DNA from: Micromonospora sediminimaris
GTDB taxonomy: Bacteria > Actinomycetota > Actinomycetes > Mycobacteriales > Micromonosporaceae
Assembly (NCBI GenBank): GCA_900112325.1
Contig: FOLJ01000003.1
Location: forward strand, 1-64,000
DNA: 64,000 bases
Reading direction: 5' to 3'
Under the pieces are notes generated by a model, which saw only the letters and a program-made list of their open reading frames with translations, searched no databases and had not been told where the DNA came from. How positions within the stretch are numbered: the first letter of the stretch is position 1; every line of letters starts with the position of its first letter. Below are positions 15,307 through 24,449 of this stretch, piece by piece. A program made the position numbers and the translations under genes.

Positions 15307-17697
15307 GTGACGGTCGTGCGGGAGATGCCGGCCTCCGACGCAGGTGTGTCGGAGCAGCGCCGGCAGGTGATGCAGGTCCGCAAACGCGACGGCGCCACGG
15401 AACCGGTGGACGTCAACAAGATCGTCCGGGCGGTGGAGCGGTGGGTGACCGACCTCGACGAGGTCGATCCGCTGCGGGTGGCCACCAAGACCATCAGCGG
15501 CCTGTACGACGGGGCCACCACCGCTGAACTGGACAAGCTGTCCATCCAGACGGCCGCCGAACTGATCGGTACGGAGCCGCAGTACTCGAAGCTGGCGGCG
15601 CGGCTGCTGGCCGCGTACGTGGACAAGGAGGTCCGTGGGCAGCAGGTGGCCAGCTTCAGCCAGTCCATCCGGTACGCCCACGGCCTGGGGCTGATCGGAG
15701 ACGCTACCGCGGAGTTCGTGGCCCGCAACGCCCGCAAGCTGGACGACGCGGTCGACCCGGACGGTGACCTGCGGTTCGAGTACTTCGGACTGCGTACCGT
15801 CGCGGACCGCTACCTGCTGCGGCATCCGCAGACCCGCCTGGTGGTGGAGACACCGCAGTACTGGCTGCTGCGGGTGGCCTGCGGGCTGTCGCAGACGCCC
15901 GGCGAGGCGATCGGGTTCTACCGGCTGATGTCGAGCCTGGCCTACCTGCCGAGTTCACCGACGCTGTTCAACTCGGGCACCCGGCACACCCAGATGTCGT
16001 CGTGTTTCCTTGTCGACTCGCCGCGCGACGAACTCGACTCGATCTACGAGCGTTACCACCAGGTGGCGAAGCTGTCGAAGTTCTCCGGCGGCATCGGCAT
16101 CTCCTGGTCACGGGTCCGGGGCCGGGGCGCGTTGATCCGGGGCACCAACGGCCGCTCCAACGGCATCGTGCCGTTCCTCAAGACCCTCGACGCGGGGGTG
16201 GCGGCGGTCAACCAGGGTGGCCGGCGCAAGGGCGCGGCCTGCGTGTACCTGGAGCCGTGGCACCCGGACATCGAGGAGTTCCTGGAGTTGCGGGACAACA
16301 CCGGGGAGGAGTCCCGGCGTACCCACAACCTGAACCTGGCCAACTGGATCCCGGACGAGTTCATGCGCCGGGTCGAGGCGGACGGCGACTGGTCGCTTAT
16401 CGACCCGTCGGACGCACCCGAGCTGCCGGACCTGTTCGGCGAGGCGTTCGACGAGGCGTACCGGGCCGCGGAGAAGAAGGCCGTCCGGACGGTCAAGGCC
16501 CGCGACCTGTACGGCCGGATGATGCGTACGCTCGCGCAGACCGGCAACGGGTGGATGACGTTCAAGGACGCGGCGAACCGGCTGTCCAACCAGACCGGTG
16601 CGCCCGGCAACACGATCCACCTGTCGAACCTGTGCACGGAGATCCTGGAGGTCAACAGCGACACCGAGACGGCCGTGTGCAACCTCGGGTCGGTCAACCT
16701 GGGCGCGCACGTCACCGCCGACGGTGTCGACTGGGAGAAGCTGCGCGCCACGGTACGCACGGCCGTGGTGTTCCTCGACCGGGTGATCGACATCAACTAC
16801 TACCCGGCCGAGCAGACGGCGGTGTCGAACCCGCGCTGGCGTCCGGTCGGGCTCGGCCTGATGGGGCTACAGGACGCCTTGTTCACCCTGCGCCTGCCGT
16901 TCGACTCGGCGCCGGCCCGGGAGTTGTCGACCCGGGTCCAGGAGGAGATCTTCCTGACCGCGCTGGAGACGTCGGCCGGGCTCGCCGAGCGGTTCGGCCC
17001 ACACCCCGCGTACGCCGAAACCCGCGCCGCGAAGGGTGAGTTGCATCCCGACCTGTGGGGCGCGGAGGTGACGCAGGCGTCGCGGTGGACCGCGCTGCGC
17101 GAGCAGATCGCCCGCCACGGCCTGCGCAACTCGCTGCTGGTGGCGATCGCACCGACCGCCACGATCGCTTCGATCGCCGGGTGCTACGAGTGCATCGAGC
17201 CGCAGGTGTCCAACCTGTTCAAGCGGGAGACGATGTCCGGCGAGTTCCTCCAGATCAACACGTACCTTGTGCGGGAGTTGAAGGCGCGCGGGCTGTGGAC
17301 CGCGCCGATCCGGGAGCAGATCAAGCGGGCCGAGGGGTCGGTGCAGGGCATCGCCGAGCTGCCCGAGGAGGTGCGGGAGCTGTTCCGTACTGCGTGGGAG
17401 CTGCCGCAGCGGGCGCTGATCGACCTGGCCGCCGCCCGCGCCCCGTTCATCGACCAGTCGCAGTCGCTGAACCTGTTCCTGAGCGCGCCGACCATCGGCA
17501 AGCTCTCCTCGATGTACCTGTACGCCTGGAAGGCCGGGCTGAAGACCACCTACTACCTGCGGTCGCGTCCGGCGACCCGGATCCAGCAGGCCACCGTCGC
17601 CGTCACCCCGGCGGCCAGGCCGATCGTCGCGGTCAGCGACGACGAGGCGTTGGCCTGCTCCCTGGAAAACCCCGAGAGCTGCGAGGCATGCCAGTGA
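15307..17697 (+). CDS. nrdA: Class I ribonucleotide reductase, alpha subunit
   Basis: NrdA reduces ribonucleoside diphosphates to deoxy forms with a radical passed from NrdB. The 796-residue protein has an N-terminal ATP-cone (QVRKRDGATEPVDVNKIVRA, about residues 22-110) for allosteric control. The barrel contains the FNSGTRHTQMSSCFLVDSPR cysteine and the NLCTEILEVN active-site motif. The C-terminal tail ENPESCEACQ carries the shuttle cysteines. GTG 15307 follows AGGAG with proper spacing. It overlaps nrdB by 10 nt. Control is double: NrdR boxes at the promoter and a B12 riboswitch in the leader. No nrdS-like third gene follows. Confidence 0.95.
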   Translation: MTVVREMPASDAGVSEQRRQVMQVRKRDGATEPVDVNKIVRAVERWVTDLDEVDPLRVATKTISGLYDGATTAELDKLSIQTAAELIGTEPQYSKLAARLLAAYVDKEVRGQQVASFSQSIRYAHGLGLIGDATAEFVARNARKLDDAVDPDGDLRFEYFGLRTVADRYLLRHPQTRLVVETPQYWLLRVACGLSQTPGEAIGFYRLMSSLAYLPSSPTLFNSGTRHTQMSSCFLVDSPRDELDSIYERYHQVAKLSKFSGGIGISWSRVRGRGALIRGTNGRSNGIVPFLKTLDAGVAAVNQGGRRKGAACVYLEPWHPDIEEFLELRDNTGEESRRTHNLNLANWIPDEFMRRVEADGDWSLIDPSDAPELPDLFGEAFDEAYRAAEKKAVRTVKARDLYGRMMRTLAQTGNGWMTFKDAANRLSNQTGAPGNTIHLSNLCTEILEVNSDTETAVCNLGSVNLGAHVTADGVDWEKLRATVRTAVVFLDRVIDINYYPAEQTAVSNPRWRPVGLGLMGLQDALFTLRLPFDSAPARELSTRVQEEIFLTALETSAGLAERFGPHPAYAETRAAKGELHPDLWGAEVTQASRWTALREQIARHGLRNSLLVAIAPTATIASIAGCYECIEPQVSNLFKRETMSGEFLQINTYLVRELKARGLWTAPIREQIKRAEGSVQGIAELPEEVRELFRTAWELPQRALIDLAAARAPFIDQSQSLNLFLSAPTIGKLSSMYLYAWKAGLKTTYYLRSRPATRIQQATVAVTPAARPIVAVSDDEALACSLENPESCEACQ

Positions 17698-18728
17698 CAA
17701 CTGTTTCCGAACCCGACACCGGCCAGCGGCAGATGCTGCTCGACCCCGGCATGGACCTGACCCTGCGGCCCATGCGCTACCCGCAGTTCTTCGACAGGTT
17801 CAAGGACGCCATCAAGAACACCTGGACCGTCGAGGAGGTCGACCTGCATTCCGACCTTGCCGACCTGGCGAAGCTGTCCCCGGCGGAGCAGCACCTGGTG
17901 TCCCGGCTGGTCGCGTTCTTCGCCACCGGCGACACCATCGTGGCCAACAACCTCGTGCTCAACCTCTACCAGCACGTCAACTCGCCGGAGGGACGGCTGT
18001 ACCTGTCCCGGCAGCTGTTCGAGGAGGCGGTGCACGTCCAGTTCTACCTGAACCTCCTGGACACCTACGTGCCGGACGAGCGGGAACGGTTCGCGGCGTT
18101 CGCGGCGGTGGAGAACATCCCGTCGATCGCCCGCAAGGCCGAGTTCTGCTTCAAATGGATCGACTCCATCTTCGAGCTGCGGGAGCTGAAGACCCGCGAG
18201 GACCGGCGGTCGTTCCTGCTGAACCTGATCTGTTTCGCCGCCTGCATCGAGGGACTGTTCTTCTACGGCGCGTTCGCTTACGTGTATTTCCTGCGGTCCC
18301 GGGGACTGCTGCACGGCCTGGCCTCCGGCACCAACTGGGTGTTCCGGGACGAGTCGATGCACATGGCCTTCGCCTTCGACGTGGTCGACACCGTACGCGC
18401 CGAGGAGCCGGACCTCTTCGACGCCGAGATGGAGCAGCAGGTCCGGGACATGCTTGCCGAAGCCGTCGAGTGCGAGGTGCAGTTCGCCGCCGACCTGCTC
18501 GAACAGGGCGTGTCCGGGCTGTCCCTGGTCGACATGCGCGAATATCTCCAGCACGTCGCCGACCGGCGGTTGGCGCAGTTGGAGATCGAACCGCTGTACG
18601 GGTCGAAGAACCCGTTCGCCTTCATGGAGTTGCAGGACGTGCAGGAGTTGTCCAACTTCTTCGAACGGCGGGTGTCGGCCTATCAGGTCGGAGTCACCGG
18701 CACTGTCGCTTTCGACGACGATTTCTGA
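17688..18728 (+). CDS. nrdB: Class I ribonucleotide reductase, beta subunit
   Basis: The 346-residue small subunit holds the diiron-tyrosyl radical. Ligands visible are the Asp in FFATGDTIVANN, Glu113 and His116 in EEAVHVQFY with the radical tyrosine Tyr120 four residues on (the same spacing as E. coli Glu115, His118, Tyr122), and Glu/His in RDESMHMAFAF. The C-terminal GTVAFDDDF is the tail that docks on NrdA. ATG 17688 lies inside the end of nrdA; GTG 17694 is an alternative. Keeping the tyrosine argues for a class Ia-like rather than a Mn/Fe class Ic enzyme. Confidence 0.95.
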   Translation: MPVTTVSEPDTGQRQMLLDPGMDLTLRPMRYPQFFDRFKDAIKNTWTVEEVDLHSDLADLAKLSPAEQHLVSRLVAFFATGDTIVANNLVLNLYQHVNSPEGRLYLSRQLFEEAVHVQFYLNLLDTYVPDERERFAAFAAVENIPSIARKAEFCFKWIDSIFELRELKTREDRRSFLLNLICFAACIEGLFFYGAFAYVYFLRSRGLLHGLASGTNWVFRDESMHMAFAFDVVDTVRAEEPDLFDAEMEQQVRDMLAEAVECEVQFAADLLEQGVSGLSLVDMREYLQHVADRRLAQLEIEPLYGSKNPFAFMELQDVQELSNFFERRVSAYQVGVTGTVAFDDDF

Positions 18729-18758
18729 CGGCGGTCCGGCCACCACCACGAACCGGGT

Positions 18759-18797
18759 CCGGCCCGGCGATGATCCTGCCGATCACCGCCGGGCCGG
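18759..18797. terminator. Bidirectional terminator between nrdB and siderophore operon
   Basis: CCGGCCCGGCG (18759-18769) pairs perfectly with CGCCGGGCCGG (18787-18797), with TGATC/GATCA extending the inner stem. It lies between two convergent operons (stops at 18728 and 18848). Confidence 0.75.
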
Positions 18798-18847
18798 TTC
18801 ACCGGCCGCCGCGAGAGCTGCGACGTCGTCGCCCGAAGCGCTGCCGG

Positions 18848-19975
18848 CTAGCGGCCCCAGTTACGGGCCACGGCGAGCGGGTCACCGGTGGTGAAGTCGG
18901 GCGGATCGTGCAGGAGGAAGTCGCGGTGGCTGATGTTCCACGCGTAGGCGCCAGCCATTCCGAACACGAGGAGGTCCCCGACGGCGATCGGGCCGCTCTC
19001 GGCGTCGCGGGCCAGCACGTCCTTGGGCGTGCAGAGCTGGCCGACGACGGTGACCGGCCCGCCGTCGGTGCGCGGCCCGCCGCCACCTTGGGGCACTACG
19101 ACAAACGGTTGGGAGTGGCCCTTGGCCGCCGGAGTCCGCAGGTGGTGGGTGCCGCCAGCGACGATCACGAACCACTGGCCCCGGGACCGCTTCACGTCGA
19201 TCACCTCGGTCACGTACGACCCGCAGTAGACCGCCACGGCGCGGCCGGGTTCGATCCGGAGCCGGACCGTCGGGTGGGCGTCGCACACCTCGCCGAGCAG
19301 CCGACCGTAGCTCGGCCAGTCGAAGCGGTGCTCCGGGCGGCGGTAGTCGACGGCCATGCCGCCGCCGACGTTGACCTCCTCGGCGCGTACCTGCCGCACC
19401 GCCCAGTCGGTCACCTCGCGCGCCACCCCGGCGGCGGTCGGCGCGTCGAGCCCGCTGGCCAGGTGGGCGTGCACACCACGGACCCGGACCCCGTGCGGTG
19501 GGTCGGCGGCGAGCCGGACCGCCTCCGGTGGGTCCAGGCCGAACGGGCTCGCCTGTCCGCCCATCACCAGGACCGCGCCCGGGGTCGCGACCGGCAGGTT
19601 CACCCGCAGCAGCACATCGACGGTACGCCCGGCGGCCCGCGCCAGGGCGGCCAGCCGGTGCAGTTCGGCGGCGGACTCGACGTGTACCCGGTGCACGTCG
19701 GCGGCCAGCGCCGCCGAAAGATCCGCGTCGGTCTTGCCCGGCCCGGCGAAGGCGGCCACCCGTCTACCGGGCAGCACCGCCGCGAGGTGCCGCAGTTCGC
19801 CCCGACTGGCGGCCTCGAAACCGTCGACAGTGGCCGCGAGGGTGCGCAGCATCCCCGGGTCGGGATTGGCCTTGACCGCGTAGAGCAGCTCGACCCGTTC
19901 CGGCAGGGCCGCCCGGACGGCAGCCGCGTGCGTGGCCAGGGCGGCGAGATCGTAGACGTACGTCGGTCGGGTCAC
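18848..19975 (-). CDS. Type III PLP-dependent decarboxylase of siderophore pathway (PvsE-like)
   Basis: The 375-residue enzyme has the alanine racemase/ornithine-DAP decarboxylase fold. YAVKANP holds the PLP lysine, VRGVHAHLASG and VNVGGGMAVDY form the phosphate-binding loops, RIEPGRAVAV is typical of the family, and LCTPKDVLA near the C-terminus gives the active-site cysteine. In vibrioferrin-type pathways the homologue PvsE makes ethanolamine from serine; in staphyloferrin B, SbnH acts on citryl-diaminopropionate. It is the last gene of the six-gene operon. GTG 19975 overlaps the preceding stop by 4 nt. Substrate assignment is by context. Confidence 0.85.
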   Translation of the reverse strand: MTRPTYVYDLAALATHAAAVRAALPERVELLYAVKANPDPGMLRTLAATVDGFEAASRGELRHLAAVLPGRRVAAFAGPGKTDADLSAALAADVHRVHVESAAELHRLAALARAAGRTVDVLLRVNLPVATPGAVLVMGGQASPFGLDPPEAVRLAADPPHGVRVRGVHAHLASGLDAPTAAGVAREVTDWAVRQVRAEEVNVGGGMAVDYRRPEHRFDWPSYGRLLGEVCDAHPTVRLRIEPGRAVAVYCGSYVTEVIDVKRSRGQWFVIVAGGTHHLRTPAAKGHSQPFVVVPQGGGGPRTDGGPVTVVGQLCTPKDVLARDAESGPIAVGDLLVFGMAGAYAWNISHRDFLLHDPPDFTTGDPLAVARNWGR

Positions 19976-21639
19976 CCGGCACCGCCGAGCGGGTTGGGCA
20001 CCTCGACGTAGGGCGCCTGCTGGTCGGCGGCCCGGTGCCAGCGGACCAACAGGTTCGCCTTCGCGGTGAGCGGAGCGCCGTGCAGCAGCGGGGCCAGCTC
20101 GGCCGGCTCACCCAGCTGCGCGTACGCCGCCTCGACGGCTCGCCGGACCGTCTGCCACAGTCGGGGCTCGGTGCCGGGGTGGCCGTCGGCGAGCGCACCG
20201 GCGAGACCGGCGAGATGGTTGACGAACAGGCAGTAGACGACGCGCCGGGCCGCCTGTGCGGGGGTGTAGGCAGCCTGCCGGGGCACCCGGTCAGGCCAGG
20301 CCGCCAACCGTCCGAGATCCAGCTTCAATCCTTCGAGGTCACGCAGGATCAGGCGGACCGGGCGACCGTCCGGATCCAGGACCACCAGCACGTTCTGCAG
20401 GTGTGCCTCGTGGACCACGCCGTGGCCGAGCCACAGGCGCAGCACCGTGGGCACCAGCAGCTCGACGTAGACCCGCCACCAGTCGAACGGGTCCGGCACG
20501 GTCAGCGGCGCGCTGGCCAGCGCCGCCGCCAACACCATCCGTTCGCCCGGCCGCAGATGCTCGCGTACCCCGGTCCGCAGGATGGTGCCGTACGCCTCGT
20601 CCGCCCCCGGCAGGTCGACCGTCCGGTAGCCGGGCTCCCGCAGCAACCCGACCCGCGCGGGAAGCGGCACACCGGACAGGAACCGGGTCAACGCCACCGC
20701 TCCGGTCAACTCGTAGCGGGCGTTCTTGCGCAGGCAGTTGGTGATGCGTATGTGCAGGCTGGTCTTGAGGAACAGGTCGACCGAGGGGGCGTAGAGCGTA
20801 CGGACGCTCGCGGTGGGTCGGACCGGTACGCCGGCCGGGCCGAGCCGGCGCAACCTCGGATCGGTAGGTGGCATCAGGTCCAGCTGCCACGGGTGCACCG
20901 GCAGCAGGTGGTGACCGGGCGGCGCGTCCGGCGGATCCAGCGGCGCGATCAGCTCGTCGACCGGCCCGTCGCCCGCCACCAGGTCGGCGGGCACGGCGAG
21001 CCAGTCGAGCCGGAAGCTGCTGCGCAGCTCCGGCGCGTAGCGACGCCAGCTCGCCGGATCACCACTGCGCCACTTCGGACTGGGGTGATGCGGGTGGCCG
21101 TGTACCAGGCACTGTTCGGAGTCGACATAGTCGTCGACCACCGGGTCGCCGGTCGGGGTGGGGTCGTTGGACGGGCGCTGCCGCAACAGGGTGGCCAACG
21201 CGTCCCGGCTGCCGAGCACCTGCTCGACGAACTCGTCGTTTGTCAGCCCGGTGCGGGCGGTCAGCTCGGCGGCGAGCAGCCGGGCGAGCTGTGCGCCGTC
21301 GACCGGCCCGTCGGCGTCCGTCGAGCCGTCGCCCGGCGTGTCGGCGGCCGGCGGATCCGGAACCGCCGGGTGGCGGCGGGCGACCGGTGCCGCCGCCGGC
21401 CGGCAGCGGACCGGGCCGACGTAGCGGTGCGCCAGCACGGGGGAGACCCGGGCCAGTCGGCAGGAGAGCGTCAGTCCCAGGTGCGGCAACCGGACCCGGA
21501 GCTGTCCGCCCACGGTCTCGGCCGCACCGTCGGGCGCGGCCACCTCCCGCAGGTAGCAGGAGAGCAGGGTGTGCGTGGTGGCAAGATCGGCGGCGCGTTC
21601 CGCCGGCCCGGCGGTGGCCTCGGCGGTCTGCGGCGTCAC
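19972..21639 (-). CDS. IucA/IucC family NIS siderophore synthetase (second)
   Basis: This 555-residue ATP-dependent synthetase condenses a carboxylate of a citrate-type substrate with an amine or alcohol. Family motifs present are VHGHPHHPSPKWRSG (ATP and substrate binding), FLKTSLHIRITNCLRKNARY, GHGVVHEAHLQNVLVV and ILRDLEGLKLD. A C-terminal FhuF-like thumb covers about 400-540. The start is GTG 21639 within the previous stop (GTGA); an apparent much longer frame upstream is antisense noise over the neighbouring gene. Order and fusion-free architecture match PvsD in vibrioferrin operons, but which acyl group it handles is not readable here. Confidence 0.9.
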   Translation of the reverse strand: MTPQTAEATAGPAERAADLATTHTLLSCYLREVAAPDGAAETVGGQLRVRLPHLGLTLSCRLARVSPVLAHRYVGPVRCRPAAAPVARRHPAVPDPPAADTPGDGSTDADGPVDGAQLARLLAAELTARTGLTNDEFVEQVLGSRDALATLLRQRPSNDPTPTGDPVVDDYVDSEQCLVHGHPHHPSPKWRSGDPASWRRYAPELRSSFRLDWLAVPADLVAGDGPVDELIAPLDPPDAPPGHHLLPVHPWQLDLMPPTDPRLRRLGPAGVPVRPTASVRTLYAPSVDLFLKTSLHIRITNCLRKNARYELTGAVALTRFLSGVPLPARVGLLREPGYRTVDLPGADEAYGTILRTGVREHLRPGERMVLAAALASAPLTVPDPFDWWRVYVELLVPTVLRLWLGHGVVHEAHLQNVLVVLDPDGRPVRLILRDLEGLKLDLGRLAAWPDRVPRQAAYTPAQAARRVVYCLFVNHLAGLAGALADGHPGTEPRLWQTVRRAVEAAYAQLGEPAELAPLLHGAPLTAKANLLVRWHRAADQQAPYVEVPNPLGGAG

Positions 21640-23258
21640 GAGGCGTTCCGCAGGTAGTTGGGTCCGGTGCGGTGGTAGAACTTGTTCACGTCGGTGCAGC
21701 CGATCCGCTGCTTGGGCAGCAGTGTGCCGGCGGTCAGCATCGCCTTGACCGGCAACCGGTCGGCGGTCAGGACGCGGTCGACCAGCTCCCGTGCGGCGGG
21801 TGTGTCGCCCCACCGGTCGCGGGCGGCGCGCAGCCGGGGCGCGAGGGCCTCGGCCGGGGAGGGCACGGCGACCCCCTGATCCGCCAGGGCCAGCAGGGGG
21901 GCCGTCGCCGCCAGGTGAAGTGTGATCGTGACGAACATGTCGGCCAGCTCCCCGGGATGGCGGATCCACATCCGCTGATCGCGCAGTCGGACCGTGCCCG
22001 CGTGCCGGGGGTCGAGCCGGGCGCCGTCGTTGTCCTTGTACAACAGCCGGATCGGACCGTCGGACGGTAGGACCAGATGGATGTTCTGCGGATGTGCTTC
22101 CAACGCCACTCCGTACCGTAACCACAGGCACACGTGCCAGTCGAGCAGGAGATCCAGATAGGACCCGAGGAGCCGGGTCGGGTCGGCACCGCCGATTCGC
22201 TGGGCGACAGTGCCGGCAGTGGGATCCGCCGCGGCGAGCGCGGCCACCGGCACCACGGTCGCCCGCTCCAGCCCGGCGGGTAGCCGACGCAACAGAAAGG
22301 ACCGCAGCTCGTCGTCGTCGCAGTGACCGAAGACGCTCTCGTCGGCGTGTGCGATCCGGTCGGCGAAGCGCGGCTGCTCCGCGGCGATGCGGTCGAGCAG
22401 CGCGGCCACCGCCGCGCCGTCGGAGAGCGCGTCGGGCGCGAGGGTACGGCGGTTGCGGGCACCCAGACTCGCGGTCGGCAGCGGCAGTTTCAGGTGCGTC
22501 GTCGGATCGCGGGCCAGGGCGACGGTACGCATCGACAGGGTGGGTCGCACGGTGATCTCCGGTACGTCGAGCACCGGTAGGGCCGACCGGTCGGCGGTGA
22601 GCGGGTGTACCGGCAGCAGTGCCTCCCCGGCCTGGCGCGGCGTCGGCCACCAGGCGGGCAGCCGCCCGTTCAGTCGCAGCGTCCGGGCCGGTACGGGCAG
22701 CCAACGCAGGGCGAACGTGGGGGCGTGCTCGGGTGCGTACCGGAGCAGCTCGGCCTCGTCCAGGCCGTGCCGGCACCGGTCGGTGGGGTAGACGGCGTGG
22801 CCGGCATGGGCGGCGAGCACGTCGTCGAGGAGCGCGCCGCCGAAGCCGGTGGGCGGGTCGACCCGGGCGGCGGCGATCCGGGCGTACGTCTCCGACCGGG
22901 TGGTCTCGGCCAGCCGGCGGGCGAGCAGGTCCTGCCGGCATTCGTCGGTGAAGGCGCGCCACCCCTGCTCGGCCTCGACGTCGTCGTACGGCGCGAGCAG
23001 CTCCAACAGGCCCGCCAGCCGGTCCACCCGATGTGGTGCCCGACCGGGCGGGTGCACGTGCAGTTCGGCGCGGGCGAGGCGGACGGCATGTTGGAAGCCG
23101 TCGGGACGAACAGGAAGGCGTAACCGGCCGGCGTGGTGCGGTGCCTGCCACCAGCCGGGGCCGTCGGGGCCGCCGCCGCTGCTCAGGCCGAGGTGGTCCT
23201 CGCGCAGCAGGGTGTCCAGCACCCGGCGGAACAGCTGCTGCTCCACCGGATCGGTCAC
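21636..23258 (-). CDS. IucA/IucC family NIS siderophore synthetase (first)
   Basis: A 540-residue paralogue of the next gene, only distantly similar to it. Motifs include LPVHPLTADR, TLSMRTVALARDPTTHLKLP, YGVALEAHPQNIHLVLP, LLYKDNDGARLDPRHAG and a C-terminal LLPKQRIGCTDVNKFYHRTG. YPTDRCRHGLDEAELLRYAP replaces the usual HPxHPxxK segment. The position directly after the ATP-grasp gene corresponds to PvsB. GTG 23258 overlaps the ATP-grasp stop by 4 nt, and the gene itself overlaps the following synthetase by 4 nt, so the chain is tightly coupled. Confidence 0.9.
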   Translation of the reverse strand: MTDPVEQQLFRRVLDTLLREDHLGLSSGGGPDGPGWWQAPHHAGRLRLPVRPDGFQHAVRLARAELHVHPPGRAPHRVDRLAGLLELLAPYDDVEAEQGWRAFTDECRQDLLARRLAETTRSETYARIAAARVDPPTGFGGALLDDVLAAHAGHAVYPTDRCRHGLDEAELLRYAPEHAPTFALRWLPVPARTLRLNGRLPAWWPTPRQAGEALLPVHPLTADRSALPVLDVPEITVRPTLSMRTVALARDPTTHLKLPLPTASLGARNRRTLAPDALSDGAAVAALLDRIAAEQPRFADRIAHADESVFGHCDDDELRSFLLRRLPAGLERATVVPVAALAAADPTAGTVAQRIGGADPTRLLGSYLDLLLDWHVCLWLRYGVALEAHPQNIHLVLPSDGPIRLLYKDNDGARLDPRHAGTVRLRDQRMWIRHPGELADMFVTITLHLAATAPLLALADQGVAVPSPAEALAPRLRAARDRWGDTPAARELVDRVLTADRLPVKAMLTAGTLLPKQRIGCTDVNKFYHRTGPNYLRNAS

Positions 23259-24424
23259 GTGTCGATCACCCAGTCCAGCCCGGCGCGGAACTCGACGAGC
23301 GCGCGGCGCACCACGGCCGGATCCGACCCGATGGCGTGCAGGACAGCCAGGTAGTCGCGGTTGGTGCCGGTGTGCTCGGCGGCGGTCCCGATCGACCGCA
23401 GCGGGCGGCAGCCGAGCCGGACCCCGTCGCGTACCGCGTCGATCGGACCGGGGGCGGCGACGAGCGTGCCGCCGCGCTCGGCGCAGACGTACTCCACCCG
23501 GGCGGTCTGGTTGATCGTGGTCGGGTCGGGCAGACCGAGGTCGGCGACGGACTCGCCGAGGTGCAGCCGGATGACGTACTCGAACAGCGGCACGTCGAGC
23601 AGCTCGGCCAGGATGAGATCCATCCGGTCACCGATCAACCGGTCGTTGACCTCGATGAGCCGAGGTCGCTCCCGGTGCACGACGAACTCGGTGTGGCAGG
23701 GGCCGAACCGTACCCCGAGCGCGTCCAGCTGAGCGCGTAGCCGCTCGGCCGTCGCCGGAGTCGCCGGTGCCCATTCCAGGCACAGCTCGGTGAAGGTGGG
23801 CGGCGGGCCGAGCGTGGTACGCCAGCCACCGAGCACGGCCAGCGTCCCGGCGTCTCCGAGCGTGTCGTGGGTGCGCACCTCACCCGGCAGGTACTCCTCC
23901 ACCACCAGTGCCGCGTCCGGTCGGCGACCGCGGATCTCGGTCACCCGCCGGGCCAACTCGTCCGCGTCGGTGACCAGGTAGGCGTCCTCACTGGCGACGC
24001 CGTCACGCGGCTTGACCACAGCGGGGAAAACGTCGAACGTCGGTGGCTGCCCCGGAGTGAGGCGCTGGGCGTGGACCACGTCGAGACCGGCGTCGGCGAC
24101 GGCCTGCCGGGTGGCGGCCTTGTCCTTGCAGCGTCGCGCCGACTCTGGATCCTTACCGGGCAGGCCGAGACGACGGGCGGCGAGCGCCGTCGCGGCCTGT
24201 AGGTGATCGCTGTTGGAGAAGAGTCCCACCGCGGCTGGCCCGTCCCGGACCACGTCGATGACGGCCTGCGGGTCCCGCACCGGGCAGCCCCGCGTCGGCA
24301 CCGCCGTGGGCCAGTCGTCGGGCCGGTCGGTCAACACGGTGACCGGCACGCCGAGCGTGTCAGCGGCCGGCAGCAGGCCGTCCAGCACGGAGTCGGTCGG
24401 GTTGAGGGCGGTCAGGTACAGCAT
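23255..24424 (-). CDS. ATP-grasp ligase of siderophore pathway (PvsA-like)
   Basis: The 389-residue protein has the ATP-grasp fold: an N-terminal Rossmann-like part (MLYLTALNPTDSVLDGLLPA), CKDKAATRQAVADAGLDVVH, VFPAVVKPRDGVASEDAYLV with the ATP lysine, ALVVEEYLPGEVRTHDTL, and the metal-binding Glu/Asn in RPRLIEVNDRLIGDRMD. Such enzymes join an amino acid to a carboxylate. In vibrioferrin synthesis PvsA attaches alanine to citrate, and the present gene sits at the same place ahead of two NIS synthetases. ATG 24424 or GTG 24427 is the start. A 25-bp gap separates it from the SIP gene. Confidence 0.85.
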   Translation of the reverse strand: MLYLTALNPTDSVLDGLLPAADTLGVPVTVLTDRPDDWPTAVPTRGCPVRDPQAVIDVVRDGPAAVGLFSNSDHLQAATALAARRLGLPGKDPESARRCKDKAATRQAVADAGLDVVHAQRLTPGQPPTFDVFPAVVKPRDGVASEDAYLVTDADELARRVTEIRGRRPDAALVVEEYLPGEVRTHDTLGDAGTLAVLGGWRTTLGPPPTFTELCLEWAPATPATAERLRAQLDALGVRFGPCHTEFVVHRERPRLIEVNDRLIGDRMDLILAELLDVPLFEYVIRLHLGESVADLGLPDPTTINQTARVEYVCAERGGTLVAAPGPIDAVRDGVRLGCRPLRSIGTAAEHTGTNRDYLAVLHAIGSDPAVVRRALVEFRAGLDWVIDT

Positions 24425-24449
24425 CACGAGCCGACTCGGTGATGGGCCG

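Noticed and set aside
14016..15737. Minus-strand frame of about 570 codons over the riboswitch and nrdA start
   Set aside because: It crosses a clear riboswitch, two small plus-strand genes and the nrdA ATP-cone. It has no recognisable domain.
21640..23151. N-terminal extension of the second NIS synthetase to over 1000 residues
   Set aside because: The extension is out of phase over the first NIS synthetase gene. The GTG at 21639 overlapping the upstream stop gives the normal family length.
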